Shown here: in pieces, positions 33,830 through 46,294 of the stretch
Position numbering within the stretch: the first letter of the stretch is position 1
How the letters are laid out: the number at the start of each line of letters is the position of its first letter
Source: Pestalotiopsis fici W106-1
Taxonomy: Eukaryota > Ascomycota > Sordariomycetes > Amphisphaeriales > Sporocadaceae
Direction of reading: 5' to 3'
DNA length: 64,000 nt
Assembly: GCF_000516985.1 (NCBI RefSeq)
Contig: NW_006917096.1
Span: 62,001-126,000, forward strand
Notes under the pieces: generated by a model
What the model saw: only the letters and a program-made list of their open reading frames with translations
Database searches by the model: none
What the model was told of the DNA's origin: nothing
Program-made: the position numbers and the translations under genes

Positions 33830-35169
33830 ATGCCTTTGAGATTGTGGAGGGATTTGACACCTCTCGAGCAGCCTTTGAGGCAGCCAACGGCCGAATCGCC
33901 TCATATATTGGTCATTGGTGGTGGAGTCACTGGACTTGTTACCTCTTGGGTACTTCTGGATCAAGGTTATCGCGTTACTGTGCTGAGCTCGTAAGTGTCG
34001 ATATTAGACTCAATTAGATAGTCATTGCGATGGAGGTCCTCGGTGGCTAACCTGGCAACTACAGGGCTTGGGTCAACTCTGAAAAACGTCTGACTTCACA
34101 GATAGCTGGTGCACTTTGGGAGTTCCCTCCGGCTGTCTGCGGATCGCATACCGATGCCATTTCACTAGCTCATTCAAAGAGATGGTGCATGACCGCTTAT
34201 CATGTTTGGGACGCAATTGCGTCGATCCCGGTCATTGGCCAGGAGTCGGGAGTGCGGATGATGCCATCGGACTTTTTCTTTCCCTGTCCTGTCGAAGAAG
34301 ATGACGCACAATATTCTAAAATGATGGAGATCATGGCAAGCGGTGTGAGAGGGTTCTATAGAGGCGCCGACCTCATTGACGAGAGAAGGGTCGACCCGTC
34401 ATACGGTGCCGTTGATGCGTACGAGTTATTGGCGCCCATTATTGATACTGACAAGTCCATGGAGTGGTTGACAGACCTCGTCCATCGCAAGGGCGCGGAA
34501 TACGTAACAGAAACCATCACCGAAGACTTGCTCGACATCGAGGACGATCTCCGCGCTAGATTCGCCGCCGATGTGGTCATCAACTGCACGGGTCTGCAAG
34601 GAGAGCTTCTGGCGGGTGACAAGACCGTCTACCCTATCCGAGGCGGCCTCATCCGCGTCATCAACGACGGGTCGGACTTCCCGAAGGTCGACGCGGCCCT
34701 AACCATCACGGCTGATGCGGTGCATGATGCCAACGAAATTGTCTTTCTTGTGCCGAGAAATGACAACATTCTCCTGATTGGAGGCATCGCCGAGCCGCAG
34801 AAAAGGGACCTGGATCTCACGTTAGACAGTCCCATCATACGGCGAATGCGGGAGAGGTGCGAGTCCTTCTTGCCGAGTCTCAAATCTGCACGCGTCGACC
34901 CGGATTACCCGTTGGCCCAGGGTCTTCGGCCCTTCAGGGGCAACAATGTGAGAGTCGAGCGTGAACTGCGCAGAGCCGGCAGTCGGATTGTGCACTCTTA
35001 TGGTCAAGGAGGCGCGGGTTGGTCCCTGTCTTTTGGCTGCGCTCAGGATGTCGCATCGCTTGTGGAGGAGACGCTAAGAGGTGTCGCTCCCAGGTCAATG
35101 AAGGAGATGGAGGAGGAGCGCCGGGGAACGAGTGTCTGGAGCCCCGTGGAAATCAGAGCCGCACTCTGA
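33830..35169 (+). CDS. FAD-dependent D-amino-acid oxidase
   Basis: Exons 33830-33990 and 34065-35169 give 421 residues. The 74-base intron has GTAAGT and ACTACAG. The N-terminal dinucleotide-binding motif is HILVIGGGVTGL, with the glycines at residues 30-35. The family signature near the C terminus is IVHSYGQGGAGWSLSFGCA, matching the D-amino-acid oxidase pattern. The SQIAGALWEFPPAVCG segment is typical of the FAD pyrophosphate region. These enzymes oxidise D-amino acids to keto acids, ammonia and hydrogen peroxide. Most fungal members end in a PTS1 tripeptide such as SKL. This one ends RAAL, so peroxisomal targeting is not evident. Whether it prefers neutral D-amino acids or D-aspartate cannot be decided. 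Confidence 0.9.
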
Positions 35170-36001
35170 GGGGGGAGGGTAGCAGCGGATGACCAGTGGA
35201 CTGTCTGTTGGTGAATGGGTGGGTGGGTGATGTAGTGTGTTGAGAAATGGGGCGTGTATGAAGGTGTGGACTGCATTCGTTTGGTAGGTCCGGTAAGAGA
35301 TATGAAGTTGCAATGCATTAGCCCGGTTATGTAATAATACAGTTTGTATCCTTTCCAGACTGCACCTGCCCAGCTCAATTGGGGACATCAAGTTGCACAA
35401 GGCCCACGACTGTTGGCCCATGGTAAGCAAAGACGTTTTCTGTCATCTGAGACGAGAAAAATGAAAATAAAATAAATGTATTGTCAGCACTTGTGACTGG
35501 GTTAGAGTAATTGCAAGTCAAGTAGAATAAAAACACCTGTTACCGCCCCCATGCCATGCATACAATCGAACCACACCAGCACAAGCGTGTTATCCATTCT
35601 GAGACGACTGCAGATGTGGCGGTTCAAGACTGGCCATCATTGTGAGTCGATTTTTGGGATGCGGATAGCGTAAGCGAGTCCTCGAATTGCCTGAATGCAT
35701 GCCTGCCTGGGATGCGTGCGAATCTTGTGCCAGATCTGATGCTTGTCTGCATGATGATCGTGGATACCTGGAGCTGTTGCTGACGCCACTGAATGGCCGT
35801 TTTGACAAGAGACGCCACAAGTGTGCATAAGACCATTGCATGGCTGGGGTTATCTGCTGGTCACGAGGCAGGCAGACGTCTGACCTGAGTGAATAATATT
35901 GGTCTTCAAAATAATCCTTTTTATGCTTTTGTCTATCTATGTCTCTGGTAATCGCAAACAGGAGCCTCTTTTTCCACGCATGACATCAAGTAGTGCTTTG
36001 C
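35170..36001. other. Convergent 3' region
   Basis: Between the 3' ends of the oxidase and adenylosuccinate lyase genes. It contains a short TGGG repeat near 35216-35230 and otherwise nothing recognisable. Confidence 0.5.
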
Positions 36002-38336
36002 TTATACGTTAAGCTGAGCAGTGGCAGTGCCCTTGATGAAAGACTGGTAGGGCGCAAGCTTCTTCTCCAAAACACCACCCTCGCTACAGAAGCGCTCGAC
36101 AATCTGGACCGAGCGGCCAATGTAGAGGCTGGGGTCCAGCATGGAGTCAATCTCGCCCCAGATGGGCTTGAAGTAGTCGGTCTTCTTGATTCTCTCACTG
36201 CAGTCACACACAAGTCAGTCATCTTGTCCTTTTTGGCGCGCGACTCGCCGTCGCATCATGGTCAAGATACTTACATGAGATCGTTCTGGCCACCCTGGTT
36301 CTTGACCACATCAGAGGCCTGGTGTGACAAGACACGAATCTCCTCGTGAGCATCTTGGCGGCTGTTGCAGATTCTGTCAATTATTGTTTCACCAAAGTGT
36401 TACCGGGACTGGCAAGACTTACGATCCTCCCTTGGCCACAATGCGCATGATGATGTTCTCGGTTGCCATGAAACTATTTCACGTGGCGTCAGATTGCAGG
36501 TCCTGTAAATGTAATTGATAGACCACTTACGGTAGCTCCTCTCTTGTGCGAGCCTCAATGCGCTTGGGGTCTAGTTGCGGACAGCATGTTAGCATCATGT
36601 ATCAATATTGCATCCTTCACGAATGTGAGGGACAATGGAGCCAGTCTGTGAAACTTACAAATCACCAGACCGTCAGTAACGTTGTCCATGCCAATGAGAA
36701 TAGCGTCGGCCAGGAGGAACATTTCTAATCGAGCAAGTAATGTTAGTCAACTTGTCTTCTTGCCTTCATTCTATGTTGGTAAGATCTGTAGGTGGCGCAT
36801 GCATACCGGGAATGTCAATGCGACGAATGGCCGAGTCATCCAGTGTTCTCTCCATCCTGTATAAGAGCACAGATTAGTACAACGAATGCCAGACCGCCCA
36901 TGGCCTTTTTTTTTTTTTTTTTTTTTGGAGGTATTCTTCCGCGTGGATTCTGGCTACATACCACTGCATTGTAAAGGTATCCTTGAAATCCATGGGCAAG
37001 TTTGCCAGCTTGCGTCCCAGACTGCAGATACGCTCAGATCTCATCTACACAACTCGTCAGTCGCCACGTAATGGTCTTCATGAATGTATTTCTTACCGGG
37101 TTGCGCTTGTAAGCCATGGCGCTGGAACCAATCTGGTCCTTCTCAAAGGGTTCTTCCATCTCCTTCAGGTTGGCCAGGTGACGAATGTCGGCGCAGATCT
37201 GCTGAACACTGGCACCGAGGCCACAGATGGCATTGGCCACGCGCAGGTCAACCTTGCGGGTGTACGTCTGGGTGGAGATATCGTAGCAGGCGGGGAATCC
37301 GGCCTTGGAGCAGAGCAAGTCATTCAGGCGGTCGACCTTGGTGCCATCGCCCTGGAAGATCTCCAAGAACGAAGCGTGGGTACCGGTTGTACCCTGGGCA
37401 CCGCGGAACTTGAGTTCCTTGCGAACGTGCTCAATATCCTCCAAGTCCATCATCAACTGCTGAGCCCACTGAGCTGCACGCTTGCCAACAGTGATGAGTT
37501 GTGCAGGTTGGTAGTGGGTGAAGCCCAACGTCGGGACAGCCTTGTGCTTGTCGGCAAAAGCTGCAAGGTTGGCAATCACCTTGGCGAGCTTGGGGATGAT
37601 GATATCCATGGCATCGCGCCTAGTGGTCAATGTTAAATCTTCATTTCGGGATAAAAGATGGCGACGACAAGAAATATCAAGAATGACTTACATGAGGATG
37701 AGTTCGGCGTTGTCAGTGACATAGCAAGATGTGGCGCCATAGTGGATGATGCCAGCGGCAGCGGGAGCGACCTGGCCAAAGGCGTGGACATGAGCCATGA
37801 CATCGTGGCGGCGTCTCTTCTCCTCAATGGCAGCGACTCCAAAGTCATCGTCAGTCACCGTAAGGTGCTCCTTCATCTGCTCGAGCGCCTCGGGAGTGAT
37901 GTTGTCGATGCCCAAATCCTTCTCAGCCTCCGCCAAGTACAGCCAGAGCTTGCGCCATGTGCTGTGACGGGAGCGCTGGCTGAACAGCTGCTTCATCTCA
38001 GCGCTGGAGTAGCGCGAGTCGAGCTGTATAATTATGTTAGCCTAGATGGTAGAGACATTTCCTACTGTGTCGTCAAGTGTTGGTGAGAGCCACAATTCGG
38101 ATAGTATCCATCTCGAAGCAAGATTACTCAAGCGTTCGTAAGCAAAGCACTCTCGGCCGCTACGTCTCGCAAGGCCATTTTCGTTTGTTATATTGATTCA
38201 TCGAGTGGACCGTGACATCATGTGTGTGGTTTCTCTCGCGATATGGGACAAACCCAAAATACCATTGGGTCAAAACTGGGATGATATCCAATGAAAGATG
38301 ACTAACCGGTGTCTTGTAAGTGTCAAAGCCAGACAT
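36002..38336 (-). CDS. ade13: Adenylosuccinate lyase (purine biosynthesis)
   Basis: Ten exons: 38336-38307, 38023-37692, 37619-37097, 37044-36962, 36856-36807, 36724-36659, 36570-36531, 36473-36423, 36361-36275 and 36197-36002, giving 485 residues, close to the 482 of yeast Ade13. All joins keep the frame. The first exon is ten codons and is followed by a 283-base intron; five internal exons are shorter than 90 bases. The fumarase/lyase superfamily signature [10 protein letters not shown] is at residues 286-295, and [11 protein letters not shown] and [14 protein letters not shown] are other conserved blocks. The enzyme acts as a cytosolic tetramer on SAICAR and adenylosuccinate, two steps of AMP synthesis. 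The intron density is high for this gene. Nothing points to loss of function. Confidence 0.95.
36906..36926. repeat. T21 homopolymer in an ade13 intron
   Basis: Twenty-one T on the + strand (A on the coding strand) inside the fourth intron, between exons 37044-36962 and 36856-36807. Confidence 0.95.
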
Positions 38337-41300
38337 GTTGGGCAACGTATTTGACGGGTATCAAGTCAGTGTTGTTTGAAGTAACAAGTCGAGACGATTC
38401 GCTTCTTTCAGAGAATAAAGATGATCCACAAGGCGGAAGAAGCTTGTGGTCGTCTTCTAGGATTCCCCGTAACAAGCTTTTTTTTTTCTCAATGACCCCG
38501 CAAATTGGATTGAGAAAAAAAAAATTATGATGGAATGGGACCCTGACGTCGGGAAATATTGGGATCTCCTTTGGTGAAGTGTAATATACGGCTATTCTCT
38601 GTCTTTTGTCCACGAAATGGAATTGTAACAGCAGCGAATTTTTGAGTGCATTTCAATTTTTTTCTTCTTCTCATCCTCTTCTCCCATTCCGTTCGGCTGC
38701 GGATTCGGAGAAAAGCGGGTCTAAACTGAGGCGACCTTGGGGTATTTTAGCCTGGGGTTCAATACTTGAGCTTTGTGTAGCCTGGCAGGGCGGAAATTGT
38801 CAAGAGTCAAAACGCTCTGGTAATATCATTGAAAAGTTGACATGTGTGTTTCTGAAATTGGCAGGCAGTTGTTGAATCGATGCCATGGGCACTTGATACA
38901 AGCAATACTAATGGATATACTTCTCCCGTCTTCGGCACCGACTTCACGTTTTTCCAACACAGGTATTGTACGGCCACAATTTCGGCGTGGCGCCGGCGGC
39001 CAATCAAAAAGGGCTGTGCAGACTATTCGCGGGGTGAAATTTTGCTGTCCATCATTCTCATATGAGCATTTTCAGCTCCTCAGTCCTCTAACCCGTTTCT
39101 ATCAAGTACAACTGCCATGCATCGCCTTGCTTGCATCAAGTTTCAATTGGTTCTGTGACACTCTGCACGTTGTATCATCTTCTCATCTCAATTTTGTTAC
39201 CCATTGCGAGCCACGACACCAAAGCTTGTACTCGCCTTATTTGCTTACATAAACGGGAGATTGTATTCCGCGCACTCGCGCTCGTTCAGTTCATGAAGAA
39301 GAAGAGAAGGAAGAGAAAAGGAAATGACTTGCCGGTTGGGTAGCTGGCATAAGTATTTTATGAAGGCCTTTCTTTGTTTATCCATGATCCCATGCAGCAT
39401 AAGTAGGTAGATGTGAATGTGTGTTCTTTTCCTCCTTTCTTTTACACAAGATGGGAGGGCAATATCAATACACGCTTGGATGTACTTGGCAAGCAAGGCT
39501 TCAGAACAACGATAGATTTGGTTCCAGGCCCCAACTACCACTGTGTACTGCCAGCACGCGAGATTGCTCAGATCTTCATGAGCATTGGTTTTCTGCTTGG
39601 CCTGCCCTGGTAAGCCAGTCAGGCGACTGGTGAGAGGCTATGGATAAAGGCCCTGGGATGCTCAGACGCGCGGACGTTCGCCAAGTAAGCAACTATTTCT
39701 TTGGTTTATCGACCGGGGCCAACTCAATAGCGGGCGGCGGCGGAGAGCTCCGCGTGCAAAAAAATAAAATCGGACGATGACATTTCCGAAGCGACCGAGC
39801 GGCCAAATAGTAGTAATGTAGCACTGGTAGTAGCAGCCAATTTACGAGTGGACAGGACTGGGGTCTCTTTCAGCGCTGGTTGATCGCCCCCCCAAAAATG
39901 GTGATTCAGCTGGTATGCAAGTGAATAAATGGTTGGCCTGTCTAGACCCAAGGAGTGCATAGCTTTGCCAGATTGGCATCCATCAAAGCCCTCCGTACAT
40001 GTGAAACTCGAGGATGGCATCCTCTTGGATCGCCTATTGCGTGCGTGTCGCTGCATCACACGCTCGAGGGCAAGACAGCCAAGACGTGTGGGTAATCAAG
40101 GGCAGTCAGCAGATGATGGTTGATCTGTACACTTCACACTATAACAAGGAGTTATCGTAGGTACCTATCATAGGCAGGCAGGCCTGTTGGCACATGCAGA
40201 GTAATGTAAGGTACTATCATGGTTGTATCAGGCAAAGGGGACTTGACAACTTGAGGGACTTCCATGCTCACTGGGGAGAGCCACAAGTCATACACCAACG
40301 GAACTGCACGGCCACGGTTATCCCCCCAGCCCTCCAAAAAGCATCCACCAAGATCCGCCTTCCGGGGGCATCATGGCCAAAAGATTAGCGATCCGATTCG
40401 CCAACGCACCCTGAAGAGGATCATGGCGACTGGCGTTCCAGAACTGCGGGACTCTTGCCCTCACGGGATTGGCACTGGCTACGTAATTAAGTCTCTTATT
40501 TCCGCCGGTAGATGTTCCTGCTACACAATACATGCACAACTTCTGACGAAGCGGCAAAGGAACCCGGACCTGACACTTGTTTGTAGTGTATGACATACCA
40601 ATGTCCATACAATTGTCGTGTGAATTTGGTGAATGGAACACTTAGTATTCAGGTTTCGAAAGAAAAAAAAAATATGGGTGAGAGTACTAGTCAAGCTGAG
40701 CTGCAAGTCTTGTTCTTCAGAGTTTGAACGATTCCGATCCCTACATACAAGATATGCAGGTAGGGTCAAGCAAGAATCATACATCAAACCAGCTCAGAAA
40801 GAACGGGCACAAGTACTCCCCGAGTATGTGTGCATTAATTACCACGATAAACAGATATCTAGGTATGTTGCTAATAAGGTATGTGACAATGTAGCCGGCA
40901 AAACCCTATTGCTCGGGGACCGCTCTCAGCTGTTTTGTGCGACGCACAATGTATGAATTATTAGTAAACTCCCCTTAACGCCGCGTTGCACTCCTATTAC
41001 TGTACACATTGTAGCCTCGCTTCGGCCCCTGAGGGTCGGAGATGGTTCAAGTGTGCCGCGTCGGTTCCGCCTTGATGACATTACTTGCCTATTTGCCTAG
41101 GCCCTGTCCGGAGGTACTGGTGGCACTGAGGTAGGTAATCTAGGTACCATGGTACATAGCTCGTACAATTCATAAAGTGAGGTGGATTCATCTGCTGCCG
41201 CATTCCCTACCAAATGACATCCGCATTTGCGTCACTTCTAAGCAAGAATCAAGGTCTGTCGGTTGCTTTGTTAATAAATCGAGCGTTGCGCTACAATGAC

Positions 41301-42061
41301 TTAGGACCTGATTCTAGACAACCCTAAACCACTCAAGCTTGGGTCGAAGCTTGTTCCTTCTCAGACGACCTCTCAGCGCCACGTGAAAAAAGAGACACTG
41401 CTTACAATTGTTGTGGTCTGCCAATTTCCCACTACCAAAAAGAACACTGAGCGCCTGTTTTAAAGTTTGCGTTCCCCCACCGACCTAGGGCACCTGCAGA
41501 AGAGTCCTAATCCCCTGACCAAACTGGCCCAGCAAAAGCCCATAGAGGAGGACCTACGACCTACCTTGTACATACCCCCAAGCCTGGCGTTGCCCAGGAC
41601 CCCAGTCCAGCCCAGGCTAGCCAACCGCGACACAGATTTATTTCTGGACTCCCACTCACCCATTCACCCACTCGAGCACCACCTTGATCATATTCATTCA
41701 TGGTCTGCACTTGAGCATCCTGGACATCACTCAAATACTACTTTTACAAACGCTTGGTTCACCCAATAAACAAAACACACCCTCTCACTTCTCACAAGAC
41801 CTCCCAAGATGTACATTTGCAACGTCAACGTCCCTCGTTTCTTCATCAACTCGCTTTAGACAGAACTTCTTGAAGCCGGCTCCTACACCCGACTTCAGTG
41901 GGCTTGTCTCTCTGCCTGTTGAATCCGCCTTTCAACGCTGCCCATCATCTTGAACCCGTTTGCAGAATAAATTCAACAAATATTGTCCGCTGGTCAATCA
42001 AACCTTCAGTGTACCTTAATTCAATAGCTCTCCGTCCCCCACCACAAAGTCAACTCGAGCC
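38337..42061. other. Gene-poor stretch of 3.7 kb ending in a long leader
   Basis: No gene, transposon domain or RNA gene recognised on either strand. The last 600 bases are strongly C/T-rich and unlike the rest; they probably are the promoter and leader of the phosphatase gene at 42062. Confidence 0.5.
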
Positions 42062-42943
42062 ATGGCTTCGCAACAGCGCGACGCGCCGCCGGCTGCATAC
42101 AGCTTGCTGCAGCTCGAGGCGGGACTTTCTACACCCTCGTTTGCATCCAAGTCAAGCAACGAGAGCGACACATCTGATCAACTGATCATCCAAGAACGCC
42201 AAGTCACACTGCAGTCGGGTTAGTGCACACAGGATCTTTGTCTATTTGTACACTCGTTGCTAACAATTCACCAAGCCGCACCAGTCCAAGGACAGCCAAT
42301 GATCATGGACGCTACACAGCATCTGCCTCCCCAGAACTTTGCACTTGTCGTGCCTGGCGTGTATCGCAGCAGTTATCCTCAGGCCCATGATCTCGTCTAC
42401 CTGAAGACTCTCAAGCTCAAGACCGTTGTCACACTGGTCGAGAAGAAGATCCCTGAAGGCTACCGCGCATTTCTTGATGAGAGCGGAATCAAGCACATTG
42501 TCTTTGGCATGGCTGGTACAAAGAAGGCCGATATCCCCCTCCCAATGATGAGCTCCATCATCAGCCTCATCGGCGACAAGCAAAACCACCCCATGCTTGT
42601 CCACTGCAATCAGGGCAAGCACCGCACTGGCTGTGTCGTCGGCGTCCTTCGCCGATTCCATGGATGGGACACTAAGGCAATTCTCGACGAATACGTCTCT
42701 TTCGCCGAGCCCAAGGTCCGACCTACCGACGTCCAGTACTTGAGCGACTTCCAGCTTGCCAATCTCCGACACATTGTGGCACGTGGACAGGATTCCAATG
42801 AGTCGACACTCTCCATCAACCACTTTGCATTTCTCTACGCGATTGCCGTGGCTTGCATCATCCTCTGGATCCTAACCGCCTATGGAGTGGTTTCGCTTCC
42901 AATCTTTGAGCCACCTGTTCGCCCTAGAGTCAGCGAGATTTGA
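42062..42943 (+). CDS. siw14: Siw14-type atypical dual-specificity phosphatase, tail-anchored
   Basis: Exons 42062-42218 and 42276-42943 give 274 residues. The intron begins GTTAGT, has a CTAAC branch point and ends CCAAG. The catalytic P-loop VHCNQGKHRTGC places the nucleophile Cys at 163 and Arg at 169. Together with FALVVPGVYRSSYPQ upstream this is the PFA-DSP layout of yeast Siw14, which cleaves the 5-beta phosphate of inositol pyrophosphates. A strongly hydrophobic segment at residues 237-259 (within FAFLYAIAVACIILW and ILTAYGVV) lies close to the C terminus and predicts a tail anchor, which yeast Siw14 lacks as far as I recall. The N-terminal 60 residues look disordered. Inositol pyrophosphate activity is inferred from family. 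Confidence 0.88.
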
Positions 42944-43622
42944 TTCACTTACCATCTGTTCAACAGCGCACGCAGACATTGATACAATATGGTCAAACGA
43001 AGCGACTAGAACGTCTGATTCGAGGACATGGTAGCCACTGCCCTTTTTGAAGACAAGAAGCCGGCTTTTTTTTCTTTCTTTCTTTTGTTTACTTGAATTT
43101 CAGGGTCTCGAGGGACAAGAACATGGCAGGTTTGCACTAGACATGTTCTGATATGGTTTTGCTTTTTTGCTTTTTGTACTCCCTCCGGCGTCAAAGGTCA
43201 CATGGTATGGAGACCATTCAAGTGCTGAAAAGTCTCCCGGCGTTATAGGAGTCGTCAAGACGTGTACTTGAGAGCATCTTCCAGGATGCTCTTTTCTGCA
43301 TAGAAGGCCCAGGGTATCGAGGCTTCGTCAGATAAAGAGGCACAGAAGCTATTTTCGATAGCGTAAAGACGAGTTTAATAAGACTCAATTGTTTGTCAAT
43401 TCTCGCATATTGATAACGCGCCTCAACTGTGACGGTGCCGACCCTCGTGTGACGCGAAAGTTCCCAGTAATTCAGACCAACACAACAGGTTGCATGAGAA
43501 GTTCATGGAACAGAATAACGCCTCCCAATGCATTTTTTCCTCCACGCTTAGCACCATGATATGACTACACAATCAGCAGTAGCTGGCGATATTTCCGCTC
43601 TGCCCTATCCTCAGCTCTTCCT
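42944..43622. other. Convergent 3' region
   Basis: Between the 3' ends of the Siw14-type gene and the small membrane-protein gene. Pyrimidine stretches near 43065-43090; no gene seen. Confidence 0.5.
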
Positions 43623-44110
43623 TCATTGCCATCGCGGGTTCTCCTTGCGCTCAAGCTGTTCCTTCTCCCGCGACGCCGTGGCGTACACCCAGCCACCCGC
43701 CAGAGCATTGACGACACCCAGTCCGACGGCGGCGCCGCGAACCACGCCCCGGACGCTGAGCAGGGCGCCGGATTTCCTCCGCAGCGCGAGCAGAGCATAG
43801 GTGCCGCTGGCCGCGGCCGAGATGCCGGCAGCGTCCTTTTTGAAGCCCTGCAGGTTGATGTAGCTCGAGAATAGCAGAACCGGCACAAAGGCCATGGGTC
43901 GCAGCTGAAAGGGTCGAAAGTGTAGCGCCGTGATCAGGGTCGCGAGGCCGGCGGGCGGCATGGAGTTCGCTGTAGATACCCCAGCGGTGGTCAGTTTTGG
44001 TGTCCCCGACTTGAATCAAGGGTTTTTGCGGGATGGGAGAGTCTTGACTTACTGCCCCAGCCCGTGAGGGCAAATTGCGCTTCCTTCGGGGGTTCTGGTG
44101 GTGTCGCCAT
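43623..44110 (-). CDS. Small membrane protein, possibly Aim19-like mitochondrial protein
   Basis: Exons 44110-44053 and 43969-43623 give 134 residues. The first exon encodes MATPPEPPKEAQFALTGWG, an 83-base intron (GTAAGT to CTACAG) follows, and the frame resumes with NSMPPAGLATLITALHFRP. Two to three hydrophobic stretches follow: PMAFVPVLLFSSYINL, AAGISAAASGTYALLAL and a Gly/Ala/Val-rich one at GVVRGAAVGLGVVNALAGG. The C terminus is charged. Length and order of segments recall fungal Aim19 (altered inheritance of mitochondria 19), but I cannot confirm it by eye. The gene is compact, and its intron is supported by good donor and acceptor sites. Confidence 0.7.
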
Positions 44111-45108
44111 CTTTGAGCTTGAGCAAAAGGTTCGTGGTTGATTAAGGATCGCAGAAAGTCGGCACTCGAGTAGCTCGCAGTCGCAAAATTGAAGCTCTAC
44201 GCGGGTTAGTGGAGTGACGTCGTTGGTCCGGCGCGGTCTCTTTGCTAGGATCTACTTCTTTGCACTAACACGGGAATCCGATACTTTATCAGGTTACGTA
44301 CCAGATTTCAAGTCTGCGTTACTGGGAATTCTCATTTACGGACCTAAAATCTCAATATTGGACATCTAATAAATCTGCATTAGACGATCAATCTGTAAGC
44401 CAACATCATGGCATCAATCCTGCAATCACAAGCTCCGTGAGCCAATGCAGATTTCTAGAGGTAATCATGCGTTCATCTTTGCGTATGTCCACTTGCTGGC
44501 AATCGGATACACACTGCCAGTGCTACAGGGCACACTGCCAAGCTGCCCCCTGCACTCTCACTGAAGCTTCGGTGGGGTCCTTGGAGCTGGTGCCCCGGTA
44601 GGCGTTTTCAGCCACAAGCCACATCACTGTTACCGTCCTGCCAGTCCTAGCTGCCCACTTTGCCCATGCTGAAGCCACTTTGCAGAAGACAGACTCGCGA
44701 ACCACCATCAACATCCAAGATCCTAGTCGGCCTGGAACCTTCGCCGTCGCCCGTCTCGACTATCGCCAGATTTACCCTAATCTGGGTTCCCTATCAACTT
44801 TCCTCACTCTTGCAACCTGCATCAGTGCTCAACTCATTCCTCCATCGCATTGCTGCTAGGGACGTTTCTCGTCGCTGTCGCCGTGGTTGGTGCAAGTTGA
44901 ATTGAAGTTGCTTTTTTTGTCCGATTGCCGATCCTGTGTCTCTCATATTATTGCCCACCTACATAAGTCTTACAGCCTTCCCGACATCGAGTCTGGTCTT
45001 GCGCCTACCCGATACATGAACAGGAGACTCCCGCGCGATCTCGATCAACAACAATAGCCTTGACAGCAAAAGAGAAAAGGCAACAAGACAGCGCATTCTT
45101 TGCCCATC
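44111..45108. promoter_or_regulatory. Divergent promoter region, small membrane protein and DnaJ gene
   Basis: A 1 kb gap between two start codons on opposite strands. The last 400 bases before the DnaJ ATG are C-rich and probably transcribed leader. No specific site recognised. Confidence 0.45.
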
Positions 45109-46294
45109 ATGCCCAGCGCCACAGCCTCGGGCGCAGACGCCGGCAATGCGCGCAATCGGGAGCACAACCAGGGGAACCAGGAGCGCAAATGCACACCCGA
45201 ACAAAAAGCTGCAGTCCTGCGCATCCGCCGATGCACCGCGACAGCTTTTTACGAGATCCTCGACATTCAAAAGTCGTGCACCGACGCCGAGGTCAAGAAG
45301 GCCTACCGCAAGCAGTCCCTGCTGACCCACCCCGACAAGAACGGACATGAGAATGCCGACGAGGCTTTCAAAATGGTCAGCAGGGCTTTCAGTATCCTAG
45401 GCGACAAGGAGAAGAGGGAAAAGTTTGACCGTTTCGGTACGGATCCAGACAGCAGATTCGAGAGCGCGAGAGCACAGAACCCCTTTGCTGGTGGTGGTGG
45501 CTTTGGTGGAAGGGCCGCTGGAGCTGGGGCCGGCCCTGGAGCAGGCTTTGGTGGTGGCGGCGGCGGCATGTGGGACGATGAGATTAGCCCGGAGGAAATG
45601 TTCCAGAGGTTTTTCAGTGGAGGGTTCGGAGGAGGACCGTTTGGTGGTGGAGGCTTTGGTGGTAAGTCCATAAATGATTCCTGCCTCGGGTCTCGAGGCA
45701 AGGCCGAGAGCCGTGCGATGCTGATGCAGATGTGCTAAACAAGCCTTTGATACAGGTCCTCAGTTCGTCTTTAACCTCGGCGGCAACAGGGGCTTTCAAG
45801 TACATCAGATGGGCGGTGGCATCCCCCGAAGAAGGCCACGAGCGCAACCGAATGGACAGCCTCAACAGGAGACGGGTGGCTGGGATACCTTGGTCTCACT
45901 GCTGCCGATATTGTTCTTGTTCCTCTTCCCACTTCTGACATCTATCTTCTCTGGCGGAGAGAGTCAAGCGCCAATGCCCAGTGTCGTGTTTGACCGGGAG
46001 GCACCACCAATGACGCTGCACCGCCATACGCAAAAATTAAATGTCAACTACTACGTCAACCCTCGCGACGTGGCTGGCTGGACCGACTACAAACTTAAGC
46101 AGCTTGATAAGGAGGCTGACAGCAGTTTTGTTCGGACATTCAGAGTAAAGTGCGAAAATGAAATGAGGGTCAAGCAGAATCTCCATGAGCAGGCCCAGGG
46201 ATGGTTCTTTCAGGACCCGGAGAAGATGCAAATCGCAAGAGACTACGAGACACCAAGCTGCGAGAGGCTGAAGACTATGGGCATCGCGAGGTAA
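45109..46294 (+). CDS. ER-membrane DnaJ (Hsp40) protein, DNAJB12-like
   Basis: Exons 45109-45661 and 45756-46294 give 363 residues; the intron is 94 bases. A J domain at residues 46-110 carries the HPD triplet at 74-76 (LTHPDKNG), needed to stimulate Hsp70 ATPase. A Gly/Phe-rich region follows (residues about 120-190). One membrane segment is visible near residues 233-252 (LVSLLPILFLFLFPLL). The C-terminal 110 residues match the DUF1977 region found in DNAJB12/DNAJB14 (RHTQKLNVNYYVNP, then WTDYKLKQLDKE). Such proteins sit in the ER membrane with the J domain in the cytosol and serve in ER-associated degradation; yeast Hlj1 is the simpler counterpart. A further ATG-less extension upstream is not needed. 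Confidence 0.92.

Noticed and set aside
36983..37636. 217-codon + strand frame across adenylosuccinate lyase
   Set aside because: Antisense shadow of well-conserved lyase exons, with no domain of its own.
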